Positions 53,423 through 63,086 of a stretch of DNA of 64,000 nucleotides are shown here, in pieces. Both the position numbers and the translations under genes were made by a program. The notes under the pieces are model-generated. The model saw only the letters and a list, made by a program, of their open reading frames with translations, ran no database searches and had not been told where the DNA came from. Numbering within the stretch: the stretch's first letter is position 1; each line of letters starts with the position of its first letter. Source of the DNA: Alphaproteobacteria bacterium (GTDB lineage: Bacteria > Pseudomonadota > Alphaproteobacteria > Rhodobacterales > Rhodobacteraceae). The stretch is taken from assembly GCA_030425395.1 (NCBI GenBank), contig JAUIAS010000019.1:1-64000 (forward strand), given 5' to 3'.

Positions 53423-54483
53423 CCGTGCCGCTGCCACTTTGCGTGATTGGCGCGGGCTCCATCGGGATGCGGCATATCGAGGTCGCGCAAGCCAGCGCGG
53501 CGGTGGAACTGACCGCGGTGGTAGAAGCGGACGCCGACCGGCGCGCGGTGCTGGCGGGTCAGGGATTGCCGGTCGCACCGGCAATCGACGCGGTGCCGCC
53601 CCACACACGTGCGGCCGTGATCGCGACCCCCACTGGCGACCACCGCGACAGCGCGCTTGCCGCGGTATCGCGGGGCTGGGGGATCATCGTCGAAAAGCCC
53701 TTGGCCGGGACACTGGATGACGCCCGTGCGGTTATCGCCGCCGCACAGGCGGCTGGGGTGCCGCTGTTTACCGGGCATCACCGCCGGTGCCATCCGTTCT
53801 CGCTTGCCGCGCGGGATGCGATTGCCGAGATCGGCGAACCGGTGGGGGTGCAGGCCCTGTGGTCCTTGCGCAAGCATGACACCTATTACGACGTGCCTTG
53901 GCGGCGCGCGGCGGGGGCCGGGCCGTTGATGAGCAACCTCAGCCATGAAATTGATCTGATGCGGTTTCTGATGGGCGACATGGTCGAGGTGTCCGCGCTG
54001 GTGTCCTCGGCGCGGCGTGGTCTGGTGATCGAGGACACCGCCGCGTTGGCCTTGCGTTTCGCCAACGGAGCGGTGGGATCGGTGCTGATGTCCGACGCAG
54101 GCGCGTCGCCGTGGAGTTTTGAGGCCGCGTCATTCGAAAACCCCGCCATCGCCGGATCGGGCGAGGATTACCTGAGGTTTACTGGCACGCTGGGCGCGCT
54201 GGCCTTTCCTTCCTTGACGCGGTGGGGACGGTCCGGGCCGGGGGAGGTTGAGTGGTCGAAACCGCTGGCGCGCGGGGCCGGGCCACAATTCGATCGGATC
54301 GACCCGCTCTTGGCCCAGATCGACCGGTTTGCGGCTGTCATGGCGGGGCGCGCGGATGATGTGCTGTGCACCGGACAGGATGGGTTGGCGGCGCTCGAAA
54401 TGACGCTGGCCACCGCGCTGGCGGGCAAAGAGCGGAGATCGGTCCGCGCGGGCGATGTGCCCGGAGATTTTGACGGAACCTGA
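53419..54483 (+). CDS. Gfo/Idh/MocA-family oxidoreductase
   Basis: A 354-residue NAD(P)-dependent dehydrogenase. The Rossmann motif is GAGSIG (11-16), and the family EKP motif is at residues 92-94 (IIVEKPLAG), with the catalytic lysine there. The GTG start at 53419 overlaps the UxaA stop (GTGA). It probably oxidises a sugar or inositol-like compound ahead of the dehydratase, or acts on a side substrate. Confidence 0.85.
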   Translation: MTVPLPLCVIGAGSIGMRHIEVAQASAAVELTAVVEADADRRAVLAGQGLPVAPAIDAVPPHTRAAVIATPTGDHRDSALAAVSRGWGIIVEKPLAGTLDDARAVIAAAQAAGVPLFTGHHRRCHPFSLAARDAIAEIGEPVGVQALWSLRKHDTYYDVPWRRAAGAGPLMSNLSHEIDLMRFLMGDMVEVSALVSSARRGLVIEDTAALALRFANGAVGSVLMSDAGASPWSFEAASFENPAIAGSGEDYLRFTGTLGALAFPSLTRWGRSGPGEVEWSKPLARGAGPQFDRIDPLLAQIDRFAAVMAGRADDVLCTGQDGLAALEMTLATALAGKERRSVRAGDVPGDFDGT

Positions 54484-54495
54484 AGGAGAATGAAC

Positions 54496-55380
54496 ATGTC
54501 CAAGCCAAAAATCGGATTTATCGGGCTTGGCCTGATGGGGCGGGCCATGGTCGACTGTCTGCAAGGCGCGGGCTTTGACGTGGTCGTTCTGGGCAACCGC
54601 GACCGCACCGGTATCGAAGAGGCCATTGCGCGTGGCGGCACTGAGGCTGCAAACGCGCGCGACCTGACCGAAACCGCCGACATCGTTATGCTGTGCGTGG
54701 GCACATCCGAACAGGTGGAAAGCCAGGTTTACGGCGACAACGGCATTCTGGCGGCGGTGAAACCGGGGCAGGTGGTGATTGATTTCGGCACATCGCTTCC
54801 CGGATCAACGCAAAAGATCGGTGCCGATATGGCGACCAAAGGTGCCAGCTATCTGGATGCGCCGCTGGGACGCACGCCGGCGCACGCCAAGGACGGCCTG
54901 CTGAACATCATGTGCGCCGGGGACAAGGACGCCTATGAAACGGTGAAACCTGTGCTGGATGTGCTGGGCGAAAACGTCTTTCACCTTGGTGCGCTTGGCA
55001 ACGGGCATACGATCAAGCTGATCAACAATTTCTTTGGGATGACCACCGTCTGCGCCATGTCCGAGGCCTTTGCCATGGCCGATGCGTCCGGGATCGACCG
55101 CGAGGCGCTTTATGGTGTGCTGGCGGCGGGTCCGAACCATTCGCCGATGATGGAGTTCGTGCGCAACTATGCGGTGGACGGCAAGATCGACCTGCTCTTT
55201 TCGGTGGCAAACGGGGCCAAGGACGTGGGCTATTATCAGCAGATGGCCGATGATCTGGGCCTGAGAAGCCGTATGTCAGGGGCCGCGAAAGCCACGCTGA
55301 GCGAAGCCCGCGATGCCGGAGACGGACATATCATGGTGCCGCAGATGGTCGATTGGCTGGCGGAAAATCTCAAGGAGTGA
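54496..55380 (+). CDS. 3-hydroxyisobutyrate/glyoxylate reductase-type dehydrogenase
   Basis: A 294-residue beta-hydroxyacid dehydrogenase. The Rossmann motif is GLGLMG (11-16), the substrate loop is DAPLGRTPAHAKDGLL and the catalytic lysine is K174 in HTIKLINNFF. The substrate loop differs from the LtnD-like enzyme at 39.3 kb. ATG 54496 is preferred to 54490 because AAGGAG is seven bases before it. It may reduce or oxidise the hydroxy-acid end product of the pathway. Confidence 0.85.
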   Translation: MSKPKIGFIGLGLMGRAMVDCLQGAGFDVVVLGNRDRTGIEEAIARGGTEAANARDLTETADIVMLCVGTSEQVESQVYGDNGILAAVKPGQVVIDFGTSLPGSTQKIGADMATKGASYLDAPLGRTPAHAKDGLLNIMCAGDKDAYETVKPVLDVLGENVFHLGALGNGHTIKLINNFFGMTTVCAMSEAFAMADASGIDREALYGVLAAGPNHSPMMEFVRNYAVDGKIDLLFSVANGAKDVGYYQQMADDLGLRSRMSGAAKATLSEARDAGDGHIMVPQMVDWLAENLKE

Positions 55381-55385
55381 ACGAC

Positions 55386-56108
55386 ATGAGACTTGCTGGA
55401 AAACGCGCATTCGTCACAGCGGGGGGGCAGGGCATTGGCCGGGCCACCGCTGCCACTCTGGCCCGTGAGGGGGCGCATGTCATTGCCACGGACCTGAACG
55501 CCGATCTGCTGGCGGGGCTGGAGGTGGCGGAGGCCTTCGCGCTTGATGTGCTGGACAAGCCCGCGCTGATCGCGGCGGTTCAGGCGGCGGCTCCGGATAT
55601 TCTGGTCAATTGTTCCGGCGTGGTGCATTCGGGCACCATCCTTGAGGCGGACGACGCCGAATTCGACTTTGCCATGAACCTGAACGTGCGGGCGCATTTC
55701 CACGCCATTCAGGCGGCGGTGCCAGGCATGATCGAACGCGGTGGCGGATCCATTGTGAATATCGCGTCGGTCTGTTCGAGCCTGCGCGGCCTGCCCAACC
55801 GGTTCATCTATGGCACGTCCAAGGCGGCGACCATCGGTTTGACCAAACAGGTTGCGGCGGACTTCATCACGCAGGGTATCCGCTGTAACGCGATCGCGCC
55901 CGGCACCGTGGACAGCCCAAGCCTGCACGACAGGTTGCGCGCCACCGGCGACTATGACGCGGCCATGACCCAGTTTGTCGCCCGTCAGCCCATGGGGCGT
56001 CTGGGCGAGGCGCAGGAAATCGCCGATCTCGCATTGTATTTGTCCACTGACGAAAGCCGATACATGACCGGGCAGTGTCTGGCCATCGACGGCGGCATGA
56101 CGATGTAA
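55386..56108 (+). CDS. SDR, 2-keto-3-deoxy-L-fuconate dehydrogenase-like (BDH2/DHRS6 group)
   Basis: A 240-residue SDR. TAGGQGIGRA (11-20) binds cofactor, D36 suggests NAD, NCSG is at 75-78, and S128, Y142 and K146 are catalytic. The run LRGLPNRFIYGTSKAATIGL and the later GTVDSPSLHDR are characteristic of 2-keto-3-deoxy-L-fuconate dehydrogenase and DHRS6 relatives. It would oxidise C4 of a 2-keto-3-deoxyaldonate to the 2,4-diketo acid cut by the FAH-family hydrolase of this island. Confidence 0.82.
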   Translation: MRLAGKRAFVTAGGQGIGRATAATLAREGAHVIATDLNADLLAGLEVAEAFALDVLDKPALIAAVQAAAPDILVNCSGVVHSGTILEADDAEFDFAMNLNVRAHFHAIQAAVPGMIERGGGSIVNIASVCSSLRGLPNRFIYGTSKAATIGLTKQVAADFITQGIRCNAIAPGTVDSPSLHDRLRATGDYDAAMTQFVARQPMGRLGEAQEIADLALYLSTDESRYMTGQCLAIDGGMTM

Positions 56109-56111
56109 TCT

Positions 56112-56996
56112 GTGGTGAGCGTCCAGCCCAGAGAGGACAGAACGGCGGGTGGCGTTCTTGTGATGGCGCTTGCCGTGGTGCTGTTCACCTGCATTGACAC
56201 CTCGGCCAAATGGCTGAGCGGGATTGGCATCCCGGTGTTCCAGATCGTCTTTGCGCGTTATCTGGGGCATTTTGTCTATGCGCTGGCGCTCTATCTGCCT
56301 CAGGAAGGCGGGCGCGTGTTCCGGTCCAACGCGCCGGTCAAGCAGGCGATGCGATCCAGCTTTCTGTTCGTGGGCACGGTGTTCAATTTTCAGGCTCTGA
56401 AGTTTCTGCCGATCACTGTCACCACCACCATCGCCTTTGCGGGGCCGATCGTCATAACCCTGCTGGCCATTCCCATTCTGGGTGAAAAGGTCGGCATCCG
56501 GCGCATCCTTGCGGTGTGCATGGGATTCGTGGGCGTTCTGTTGGTCATCCAGCCATGGGGCGCGGAATTCCACCCGGCCATGGTCTTCAGCCTTGGCACG
56601 TTGATCATGTCGTCGCTGTATTTCATCATGACGCGCATGTTGGCGGGGGTGGAAAGCAACGCGACCCAACAGGTGTGGTCCAGCGGGTTGGCGACTTTCG
56701 CGCTGTTTCCCTTTGCATGGCACGTCTGGGTCTGGCCCGAGACGGCAATAGGCTGGGCGGTGTTGTGTGTGATTGGCGGCTTCGGTGCGCTGGGTCATAT
56801 CGCAGCCACCACGGCGCACCGCTGGGCGGATGCGTCCATCCTTGCCCCGATGATCTATACGCAGGTGTTCTGGGCGGCAGTGGTGGGGGTTCTGATCTTT
56901 GACACCTGGCCGACGGTTTGGACGCTGACCGGCGGCGCGGTGATCATCGCATCGGGGCTTTATATCTGGCAACGCGAGCGGCTGAAATCAGGCTAG
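56112..56996 (+). CDS. EamA/DMT-family transporter
   Basis: A 294-residue, ten-helix protein in two EamA halves. It is three bases after the SDR stop, so it is part of the catabolic operon and may export a product or overflow metabolite. The start is GTG 56112 or 56115; neither has a strong ribosome site, which fits translational coupling. It converges on the adenylate cyclase gene. Confidence 0.85.
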   Translation: MVSVQPREDRTAGGVLVMALAVVLFTCIDTSAKWLSGIGIPVFQIVFARYLGHFVYALALYLPQEGGRVFRSNAPVKQAMRSSFLFVGTVFNFQALKFLPITVTTTIAFAGPIVITLLAIPILGEKVGIRRILAVCMGFVGVLLVIQPWGAEFHPAMVFSLGTLIMSSLYFIMTRMLAGVESNATQQVWSSGLATFALFPFAWHVWVWPETAIGWAVLCVIGGFGALGHIAATTAHRWADASILAPMIYTQVFWAAVVGVLIFDTWPTVWTLTGGAVIIASGLYIWQRERLKSG

Positions 56997-57037
56997 CGCC
57001 CGCGCATCCGGAACGCCTCGGGCAAAACGCGGCTTGG

Positions 57038-58327
57038 TCAGGCCTTCGCGGCTTCGAGCCGGAACACCTCAACCGGTTCCCGGATGCCTTTCAGGGTCAC
57101 GTCTCCCACCGAGGCGATTGCAAAGTCGTCCTCGACCGCGATGCTGGCGCGTGCGCTCAGCAGAATTTCGCCATCCGCGGCCTCGTCGCACAACCTTGAG
57201 GCCAGATTGACCGCGGTGCCTGACGCGGTGTAGTGCAGCCGCCCTTCGACCCCGACCATGCCGACCGTGGCATATCCCAGCGATACCCCGACCCCAAAGC
57301 CAAGCCGGTAACCCAACCGTTTCCATTGCCTGCACAGTTCGGCCATGCGCGCGCGCATGGCAATGGCAAGGCGCACGGCATCCCCGGCGGGATCTTCACA
57401 GGGCAAGGGATCGTTGAACAGCACCATGATGCCATCGCCCATCCGATGATCCACACCGGCATTGTGGTCGTTGATCAGCTTGCCCATTTCTTCGTGATAG
57501 GACTGGAGCACCTCTATGGTTTCCTCCGGTTCGGCGGTTTCGCAAAATGCGGTAAATCCGCGGATGTCGCAAAACAGCACCCCCAGCAGGGATCGGTGGC
57601 TGGACAGGATCGCCTCGGAGCCTTGGCTTACCACTGTATCGGCGACGGCGGGGGGCAAGAAATGCTTGAGCTTGCCCATGCGTTCCAATTCGTTGACCTG
57701 ATCCGCGACGCGGTTTTCAAGCTCGGCGTTCAGGTGTTCAAGGGCTTTGAACTGGCGCACGTTTTCGATGGCGATGACGGCCTGCATGGCAAAGGCTTCG
57801 ACAAGGGCAATGTGGTCCTGTTCAAACGGGTCGACCTCTTGCCGGAACAGGGTGATGGTGCCAATTGCGGAACCGTTCTGCATCAGCGGCACAAACAGAA
57901 CGCTGCGGATGTTCATCGCGTCCACCATCGCCCGCACCACGGGGGATCCGTTGCGATAGAGGTCGCTGTCGCCCATATCCTCGAACTGGATCAGCTTGCC
58001 CTCGATGATCGACCGGGCGGCATAGGAGGTGTTGGCCTCGACCGGCATCTGGTTGGTTTCAAACATCCGGATCGTTCCTTCGGGCACGTTCCGATGTGCA
58101 ACGATCCGCTGGAACGCGTCATTCGGGGTCGCAAGGATCAGGCCGGACATCGGCGCGCGGCACAGACGCTGTGCGTTTTCGACGATGGCCTCGAAAACCG
58201 GTCTTTCATCATCGCGGCTTGCGCTGATGACATCCAGAAGCTTCTGGGTTGCGGCTTCGCGCTCCCGCATATGCGCCAGATGTTCATCTGGATCGCGCGT
58301 TGCGGGGGATGTCTTGTCTGGCCTCAT
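57038..58327 (-). CDS. Class III adenylate/guanylate cyclase with GAF domain
   Basis: A 429-residue soluble signalling enzyme. The GAF domain is about residues 30-185; a short coiled linker (ALEHLNAELENRVADQVNEL) joins it to the catalytic domain (about 235-425). LFCDIRGFTAF and HRMGDGIMVLFNDP provide the two metal-binding aspartates, and a later GVGVSLGYATVGMVG is the C-terminal beta hairpin region. It makes cAMP (or cGMP) in response to a small ligand in the GAF domain. ATG 58327 is preferred to 58435. Confidence 0.88.
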   Translation of the reverse strand: MRPDKTSPATRDPDEHLAHMREREAATQKLLDVISASRDDERPVFEAIVENAQRLCRAPMSGLILATPNDAFQRIVAHRNVPEGTIRMFETNQMPVEANTSYAARSIIEGKLIQFEDMGDSDLYRNGSPVVRAMVDAMNIRSVLFVPLMQNGSAIGTITLFRQEVDPFEQDHIALVEAFAMQAVIAIENVRQFKALEHLNAELENRVADQVNELERMGKLKHFLPPAVADTVVSQGSEAILSSHRSLLGVLFCDIRGFTAFCETAEPEETIEVLQSYHEEMGKLINDHNAGVDHRMGDGIMVLFNDPLPCEDPAGDAVRLAIAMRARMAELCRQWKRLGYRLGFGVGVSLGYATVGMVGVEGRLHYTASGTAVNLASRLCDEAADGEILLSARASIAVEDDFAIASVGDVTLKGIREPVEVFRLEAAKA

Positions 58328-58622
58328 GGGCGTCTCTTTCTGCGGTCGGTTTGAACGAAGCTTAGACAAAGCGCGCCACACTCGCCAGTCCGCGTTCGCG
58401 GGGATCGTCCCGCCCTGACCGGGCGGCGATGGCAAGCGGGTATTGTCCTGCGCCCGTCACGCCGGGGGCCCCGACGTCGCGCGATTTTGTCAGAGCCGGG
58501 GCGACGGTTTTGTCCCTGACAGGACGTGTGCAAACCTGTAAGGACGCCTGCGACGGCCTAATCTGTGCCTGAATGCCCGATCACGTTGCCCATCAAAGAT
58601 TGCCCAGAGGGAAGACCCTACC

Positions 58623-59564
58623 ATGAGTTCCGAAATTCGCCTCGCCTTTGCGCATCCTTCCGAGCGGGCTGAGGCAACCGCGCCCCAAGGTCCGCTGGAC
58701 CGTATTTCGCTGCGCGACCATATTGTAGAGGTCGAGATCGGCGCCTTTCAGGCCGAACGCGGCACGACCCAGCGCGTCTGTTTCAACGTGGTGGTCGAGG
58801 TGCAGCCGCTGACGGGACCGATTGACGACGATGTGGACCGTATCCTGTCCTATGACCGTGTGACCGAAGCGATCGCCTATGAACTGGCTGCCGAACGGCT
58901 GAACCTGTTGGAGACGCTGGCCGAACGGGTCGCGGAGCGGGTCCTTCTGGAGCCGCAAGCGATGCGGGTTTTTGTGCGGATCGAAAAGCTTGACCGTGGC
59001 CCCGGCGCGCTGGGTGTCGAGATCGTGCGCGGCAGCAGTCTCGGGCAGGCGGACGATCACGCGCATGAAAGCGCGCCCTCTCAGGACACGCGCCCGCACC
59101 CGCGTCTGGTTTTTGTCGGCAACGACGCGATTGCCGCGCCGCATCTGTCTGGCTGGATCGACCAGTTGCAGGCAGGCGACCGGCCTGTGATCTTTTGCGT
59201 GGGACCGCATGACATGCCTGTGCCGCGCACCGGCCATGCGATGACCCAGCGCCGGATCGACCTTTTGTCGATTGAACAGAACGCGTGGGTGCTTGCGGCG
59301 CGGGATCATCGCTGCGTGGTGGTGGAGACCCGGACCGAACTGGACTGGGCCATGCGCAACGGCCAGATTTGCGTCTGGGCCCCGTCCAAGATCGTGCTGG
59401 ATGCGGTTGACGGCCCCTCGACTGAGCCGCGCGATGCCGTGGCGCTGGCGGCGTGGTTCGCGGCCACGTTCGAGGCCGAAGACATGCTGGTGATCGGGGC
59501 CGAGCTGCCGCAGGGCGCATCGGTGCCGCTGCGCGCGGCGGCGGCTGATCAAGAGGGCCTCTGA
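58623..59564 (+). CDS. folB: Dihydroneopterin aldolase with C-terminal extension
   Basis: A 313-residue protein. Residues 25-140 are a FolB domain (RISLRDHIVEVEIGAFQAER and NLLETLAERVAERVL), the folate-pathway step that makes 6-hydroxymethyl-dihydropterin and glycolaldehyde. The remaining 170 residues form an additional domain of unknown function, predicted alpha/beta with RLVFVGNDAIAAPHLSGW at its start. Normal FolB is only about 120 residues. folP follows three bases downstream. Confidence 0.87.
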   Translation: MSSEIRLAFAHPSERAEATAPQGPLDRISLRDHIVEVEIGAFQAERGTTQRVCFNVVVEVQPLTGPIDDDVDRILSYDRVTEAIAYELAAERLNLLETLAERVAERVLLEPQAMRVFVRIEKLDRGPGALGVEIVRGSSLGQADDHAHESAPSQDTRPHPRLVFVGNDAIAAPHLSGWIDQLQAGDRPVIFCVGPHDMPVPRTGHAMTQRRIDLLSIEQNAWVLAARDHRCVVVETRTELDWAMRNGQICVWAPSKIVLDAVDGPSTEPRDAVALAAWFAATFEAEDMLVIGAELPQGASVPLRAAAADQEGL

Positions 59565-59567
59565 GCG

Positions 59568-60560
59568 ATGTATGCAAGGCCGTTGGTGCAATCGGGAACG
59601 GTGCGCCCCGATGGGGCGGTGCCGCTGGCGGGGGGGCCGTTGTGGTTCACCCATGTCGAGGTTCTGGCGCGCCGCGCGCCGCATCGGGTGGTCGAGGCCG
59701 GACAGCTTGCGCCCGAAGTTCTGGACCGCCTGAGCGCCGCGCGCGCCCCGGTTTGCGGTCTGGATCTGTCGCGCCCGGTTCTGATGGGCATTCTGAACGT
59801 CACGCCCGACAGCTTTTCCGATGGCGGGCAGCATTTCCAAGCCGATGATGCATTGAACAGCGTGGCGCAGATGGTTGCCAACGATGTGGACATTATCGAC
59901 ATCGGCGGGGAATCGACCCGACCCGGAGCCGAAACCGTCGCTCAGGCCGAGGAAATCCGCCGGACCGCGCCGGTGATCGCGGCCATACGTGCCGCCCATG
60001 ACACGGTGATCTCGGTCGATACGCGCAAGGCGGAGGTGGCACGCGCCGCGCTGGATGCGGGGGCGCATATGGTTAATGATGTCTCAGGGTTTACCCATGA
60101 TGCCGCTTTGGCCCCGGTTTGCGCACAGGCCGGTGTTCCGGTCTGTGTGATGCATGCTCAGGGTGATCCGGCAACCATGCAGGCCGATCCGCGCTATGAC
60201 GATGTGCTGCTGGACGTTTACGATTTTCTCGCGGCGCGCATCGACGCGCTGGAAGCGGCGGGGATCGCGCGGACCAGCATCGTGGTCGATCCGGGTATCG
60301 GGTTTGGCAAGACGCTGGATCACAATCTTGCGCTTCTGCGTGGTATTGCGCTGTTTCATGGGCTTGGCTGCCCGATCCTGCTGGGTGTCTCGCGCAAGCG
60401 GTTTATCGGCACCATCGGCAATGCACCGCTTGCCAGCGACCGGGCACCCGGTTCCATCGCGATCGGGCTTGCAGCTTTGGCCCAAGGTGTGCAAATCCTC
60501 AGGGTGCACGATACCGGGGCAACCGCGCAGGCATTGCGGTTATGGAACGCGGTAAGATAG
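59568..60560 (+). CDS. folP: Dihydropteroate synthase
   Basis: A 330-residue TIM-barrel enzyme joining p-aminobenzoate to the pterin diphosphate. [15 protein letters not shown] (73-87) is the diphosphate-binding signature; [32 protein letters not shown] and [13 protein letters not shown] follow in order. About 55 N-terminal residues precede the usual start and may be a lineage extension. It stands between folB and glmM, the standard Rhodobacteraceae order. Confidence 0.93.
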   Translation: MYARPLVQSGTVRPDGAVPLAGGPLWFTHVEVLARRAPHRVVEAGQLAPEVLDRLSAARAPVCGLDLSRPVLMGILNVTPDSFSDGGQHFQADDALNSVAQMVANDVDIIDIGGESTRPGAETVAQAEEIRRTAPVIAAIRAAHDTVISVDTRKAEVARAALDAGAHMVNDVSGFTHDAALAPVCAQAGVPVCVMHAQGDPATMQADPRYDDVLLDVYDFLAARIDALEAAGIARTSIVVDPGIGFGKTLDHNLALLRGIALFHGLGCPILLGVSRKRFIGTIGNAPLASDRAPGSIAIGLAALAQGVQILRVHDTGATAQALRLWNAVR

Positions 60561-60586
60561 ATCGACGTAGTGAGCGGAGGCAGGTT

Positions 60587-61933
60587 ATGCGTAAACTATT
60601 TGGGACGGATGGTGTCAGGGGCACTGCGAACCTGCATCCGATGACCGCCGACATGGCGCTGCGGATCGGGGCGGCGGTGGGGCGCTATTTCCGTCGCGAG
60701 GCCGGTGGCGTGCATCGTGTGGTGATCGGCAAGGATACACGCCTGTCGGGTTATATGTTCGAAAACGCGTTGACGGCGGGGCTGACCTCGACCGGTATGA
60801 ACGTGCTGTTGCTGGGGCCGGTTCCGACCCCTGCGGTCGGATTGATGACACGGTCGATGCGTGCCGATCTGGGGGTGATGATTTCTGCCAGCCACAATCC
60901 GGCCTGCGATAACGGGATCAAGTTCTTTGGCCCTGACGGTTTCAAGCTGTCGGATGCTGCCGAGATTGAGATCGAACGCCTTGTCGAAGAAGGGGTTGAG
61001 CCGTCGCAGGCCGTCAATATCGGACGGGCCAAGCGGATCGACGACGCGCGGTATCGCTATGGCGAACGGATCAAGTCTTCGCTGCCGCGGAACCTGCGTC
61101 TGGACGGGCTCAAGATCGTGATCGACTGCGCCAACGGCGCGGCGTATCGCGCGGCCCCGGAAATTCTTTGGGAATTGGGGGCGGATGTGATCCCGGTGGG
61201 CGTCAGCCCCAACGGCACCAACATCAACGAAGGCTGTGGATCGACGCAGCCGCGCACCGCCGCCGAGGCGGTGGTGGCCCATGGTGCGGATATGGGTATC
61301 TGTCTGGATGGTGATGCGGACCGTGTCATCGTGATTGATGAAAACGGCAGCGTGGCGGATGGCGATCAGTTCATGGCAATGCTGGCCACCCGCTGGGCTG
61401 CCGAGGATCGCTTGGCCGGTGGGGCGTTGGTGGCGACGGTGATGTCCAACCTTGGCCTTGAGCGATATCTCGAAAGCCATGATCTCACGCTTGAGCGGAC
61501 AGCGGTGGGGGATCGCTATGTCGTGGAACGCATGCGTGCGGGCGGCTTCAACCTTGGGGGTGAACAATCCGGTCACATCGTGATGACAGACCATGCCACG
61601 ACCGGTGACGGGCTGATGGCGGGCCTGCAATTCATTGCCGAGATGGTCCGGTCCGGCCAACCGGCCAGCGTGCTGGCCAACCAGTTCGCACCGGTGCCGC
61701 AATTGCTGCGCAACGTGCGCTATGCCGCTGGGCAGGCACCTCTTGAGATCGACACGGTGCAGGCGGCGATCCGCGATGCCGAAGGGGCGCTCGATGGATT
61801 GGGGCGGTTGCTGATCCGCAAGTCCGGCACTGAACCCCTCATCCGGGTGATGGCCGAATGCGAGGACGTGACCCTTCTTGAGCAAGCCGTTGGATCGGTG
61901 GTCGACGCGGTAAGCGACGCGGTTCAGGTCTGA
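60587..61933 (+). CDS. glmM: Phosphoglucosamine mutase
   Basis: A 448-residue mutase that converts glucosamine-6-phosphate to glucosamine-1-phosphate for cell-wall precursors. The phosphoserine is S102 in ISASHNP; the Mg2+ loop is DGDADR (241-246); GGEQSGHIV and [14 protein letters not shown] complete the family blocks. ATG 60587 follows GCGGAGG; the earlier frame into folP is not needed. It is the last gene of the folB-folP-glmM cluster. Confidence 0.96.
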   Translation: MRKLFGTDGVRGTANLHPMTADMALRIGAAVGRYFRREAGGVHRVVIGKDTRLSGYMFENALTAGLTSTGMNVLLLGPVPTPAVGLMTRSMRADLGVMISASHNPACDNGIKFFGPDGFKLSDAAEIEIERLVEEGVEPSQAVNIGRAKRIDDARYRYGERIKSSLPRNLRLDGLKIVIDCANGAAYRAAPEILWELGADVIPVGVSPNGTNINEGCGSTQPRTAAEAVVAHGADMGICLDGDADRVIVIDENGSVADGDQFMAMLATRWAAEDRLAGGALVATVMSNLGLERYLESHDLTLERTAVGDRYVVERMRAGGFNLGGEQSGHIVMTDHATTGDGLMAGLQFIAEMVRSGQPASVLANQFAPVPQLLRNVRYAAGQAPLEIDTVQAAIRDAEGALDGLGRLLIRKSGTEPLIRVMAECEDVTLLEQAVGSVVDAVSDAVQV

Positions 61934-62004
61934 CAGGAAGAAACCTGCGGGAGGGCCCGGCGACCCCGCGACCCGGTGGCGCAAGCGATGCGCGGCCTTT
62001 GTCG

Positions 62005-62919
62005 TCAGGCGCGGCCAAAGAGCCTGCGCAGGGCCCCGTATTGGCTCAGCCCGGTTCCCGCGAGGATCAGGATCATTGCCCAAAGAAGAGAGGGCGGCAG
62101 AGGTTCGTTCAGAAGCGCGGCCCCCAGAACGACAGACCACAGCGGAACCTGATAATTGGTCATCGACATGAACACCGGTCCCGCCGTGCGGATCACCAGA
62201 ACCCGCAGCAAATTTGCAGCCGCCGTGGGAACCAGCCCCAGAAACGCCAGAATCCACAGGGTGCGCGGATCGGGCAGGGGGGGCGGACCCTCCTGAACCA
62301 CGGCCAGCGGAATCACCATGCAAGCGGCGATCACCAGCAGAACCGTGGACAGGCCGATGGGATCGACGGGCGGCAGGCGCCGCATGAGAATTGACGAAAT
62401 ACCGTAGCAGCTGGCGGCACCGACGCAGGCCAGCCGTCCGGCCCATTCCAGATCGCTCCCTGTTGTTTCGAAGGCGCGGCCCCCGATCAGCACGCAGACC
62501 CCTGCAAAGCCGATGGAAAACCCGATCAGCCGGCGCGGTGTCATGCGTTCGCCGGGTACGAGGAAATGTGCCAGAGGCAGCACGATCAGCCCGACGCTGG
62601 CCATCGACACACCGGCGAAACCGCCGGTGACGAACTGCTGCCCCCAAGCCAGAAGAGAGAACGGGATTGCGGTGGAAAATGCGCCCACCGCCAGCAGGGC
62701 AATGCGGGCGTCCCGCGATGGTGGCGTGGTGAACAACCGCCCGCCCATGGCCTGCCAGATCACCACCATGACCAGCGCGGCAAACCCGATGCGGCCACTG
62801 GCCAGCCAGAACGGGGTGATGCCTTCGAGCGCCAGTTCGGTCACAAGAAACGTGCCGCCCCAAGTCAGCCCGAGGATGGCCACCATCAGCCAGCTTTTCC
62901 AGGATATGTCAGGTGCCAT
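62005..62919 (-). CDS. EamA/DMT-family transporter
   Basis: A 304-residue, ten-helix protein. ATG 62919 puts the first helix (MVAILGLTWGGTFLVTELAL) close to the start; the frame to 63102 would overlap the divergent gene. TWGGTFL and the second-half PVFMSMTNYQVPLWSVVLG motif are EamA features. The substrate is unknown. It is divergent from another EamA gene. Confidence 0.87.
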   Translation of the reverse strand: MAPDISWKSWLMVAILGLTWGGTFLVTELALEGITPFWLASGRIGFAALVMVVIWQAMGGRLFTTPPSRDARIALLAVGAFSTAIPFSLLAWGQQFVTGGFAGVSMASVGLIVLPLAHFLVPGERMTPRRLIGFSIGFAGVCVLIGGRAFETTGSDLEWAGRLACVGAASCYGISSILMRRLPPVDPIGLSTVLLVIAACMVIPLAVVQEGPPPLPDPRTLWILAFLGLVPTAAANLLRVLVIRTAGPVFMSMTNYQVPLWSVVLGAALLNEPLPPSLLWAMILILAGTGLSQYGALRRLFGRA

Positions 62920-63086
62920 GCGGGACTCTCTGGTCGGATATCGAGAACACCCGTGTCTACCACGGCGCAGGGTGATGCAAGAGGTCGTCTGCGGGTCGCG
63001 GGCAAATCGCCCTTGTCTCGTGGCGTCCGGCCCCCTAGAGCTTGGGGCACGGAACTTGCTTAACCCTTTAACGACCGGCCAAACAG

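Noticed and set aside
55236..56972. A 578-residue minus-strand frame over the SDR and EamA genes
   Set aside because: It lies antisense to two well-supported genes with clear motifs, and its His/Arg-rich sequence fits no family.
60596..62863. A 755-residue minus-strand open frame across glmM and the region after it
   Set aside because: It is antisense to the certain glmM gene. Its His/Arg/Gly-rich composition is what antisense reading of high-GC codons gives, and it has no domain signs.
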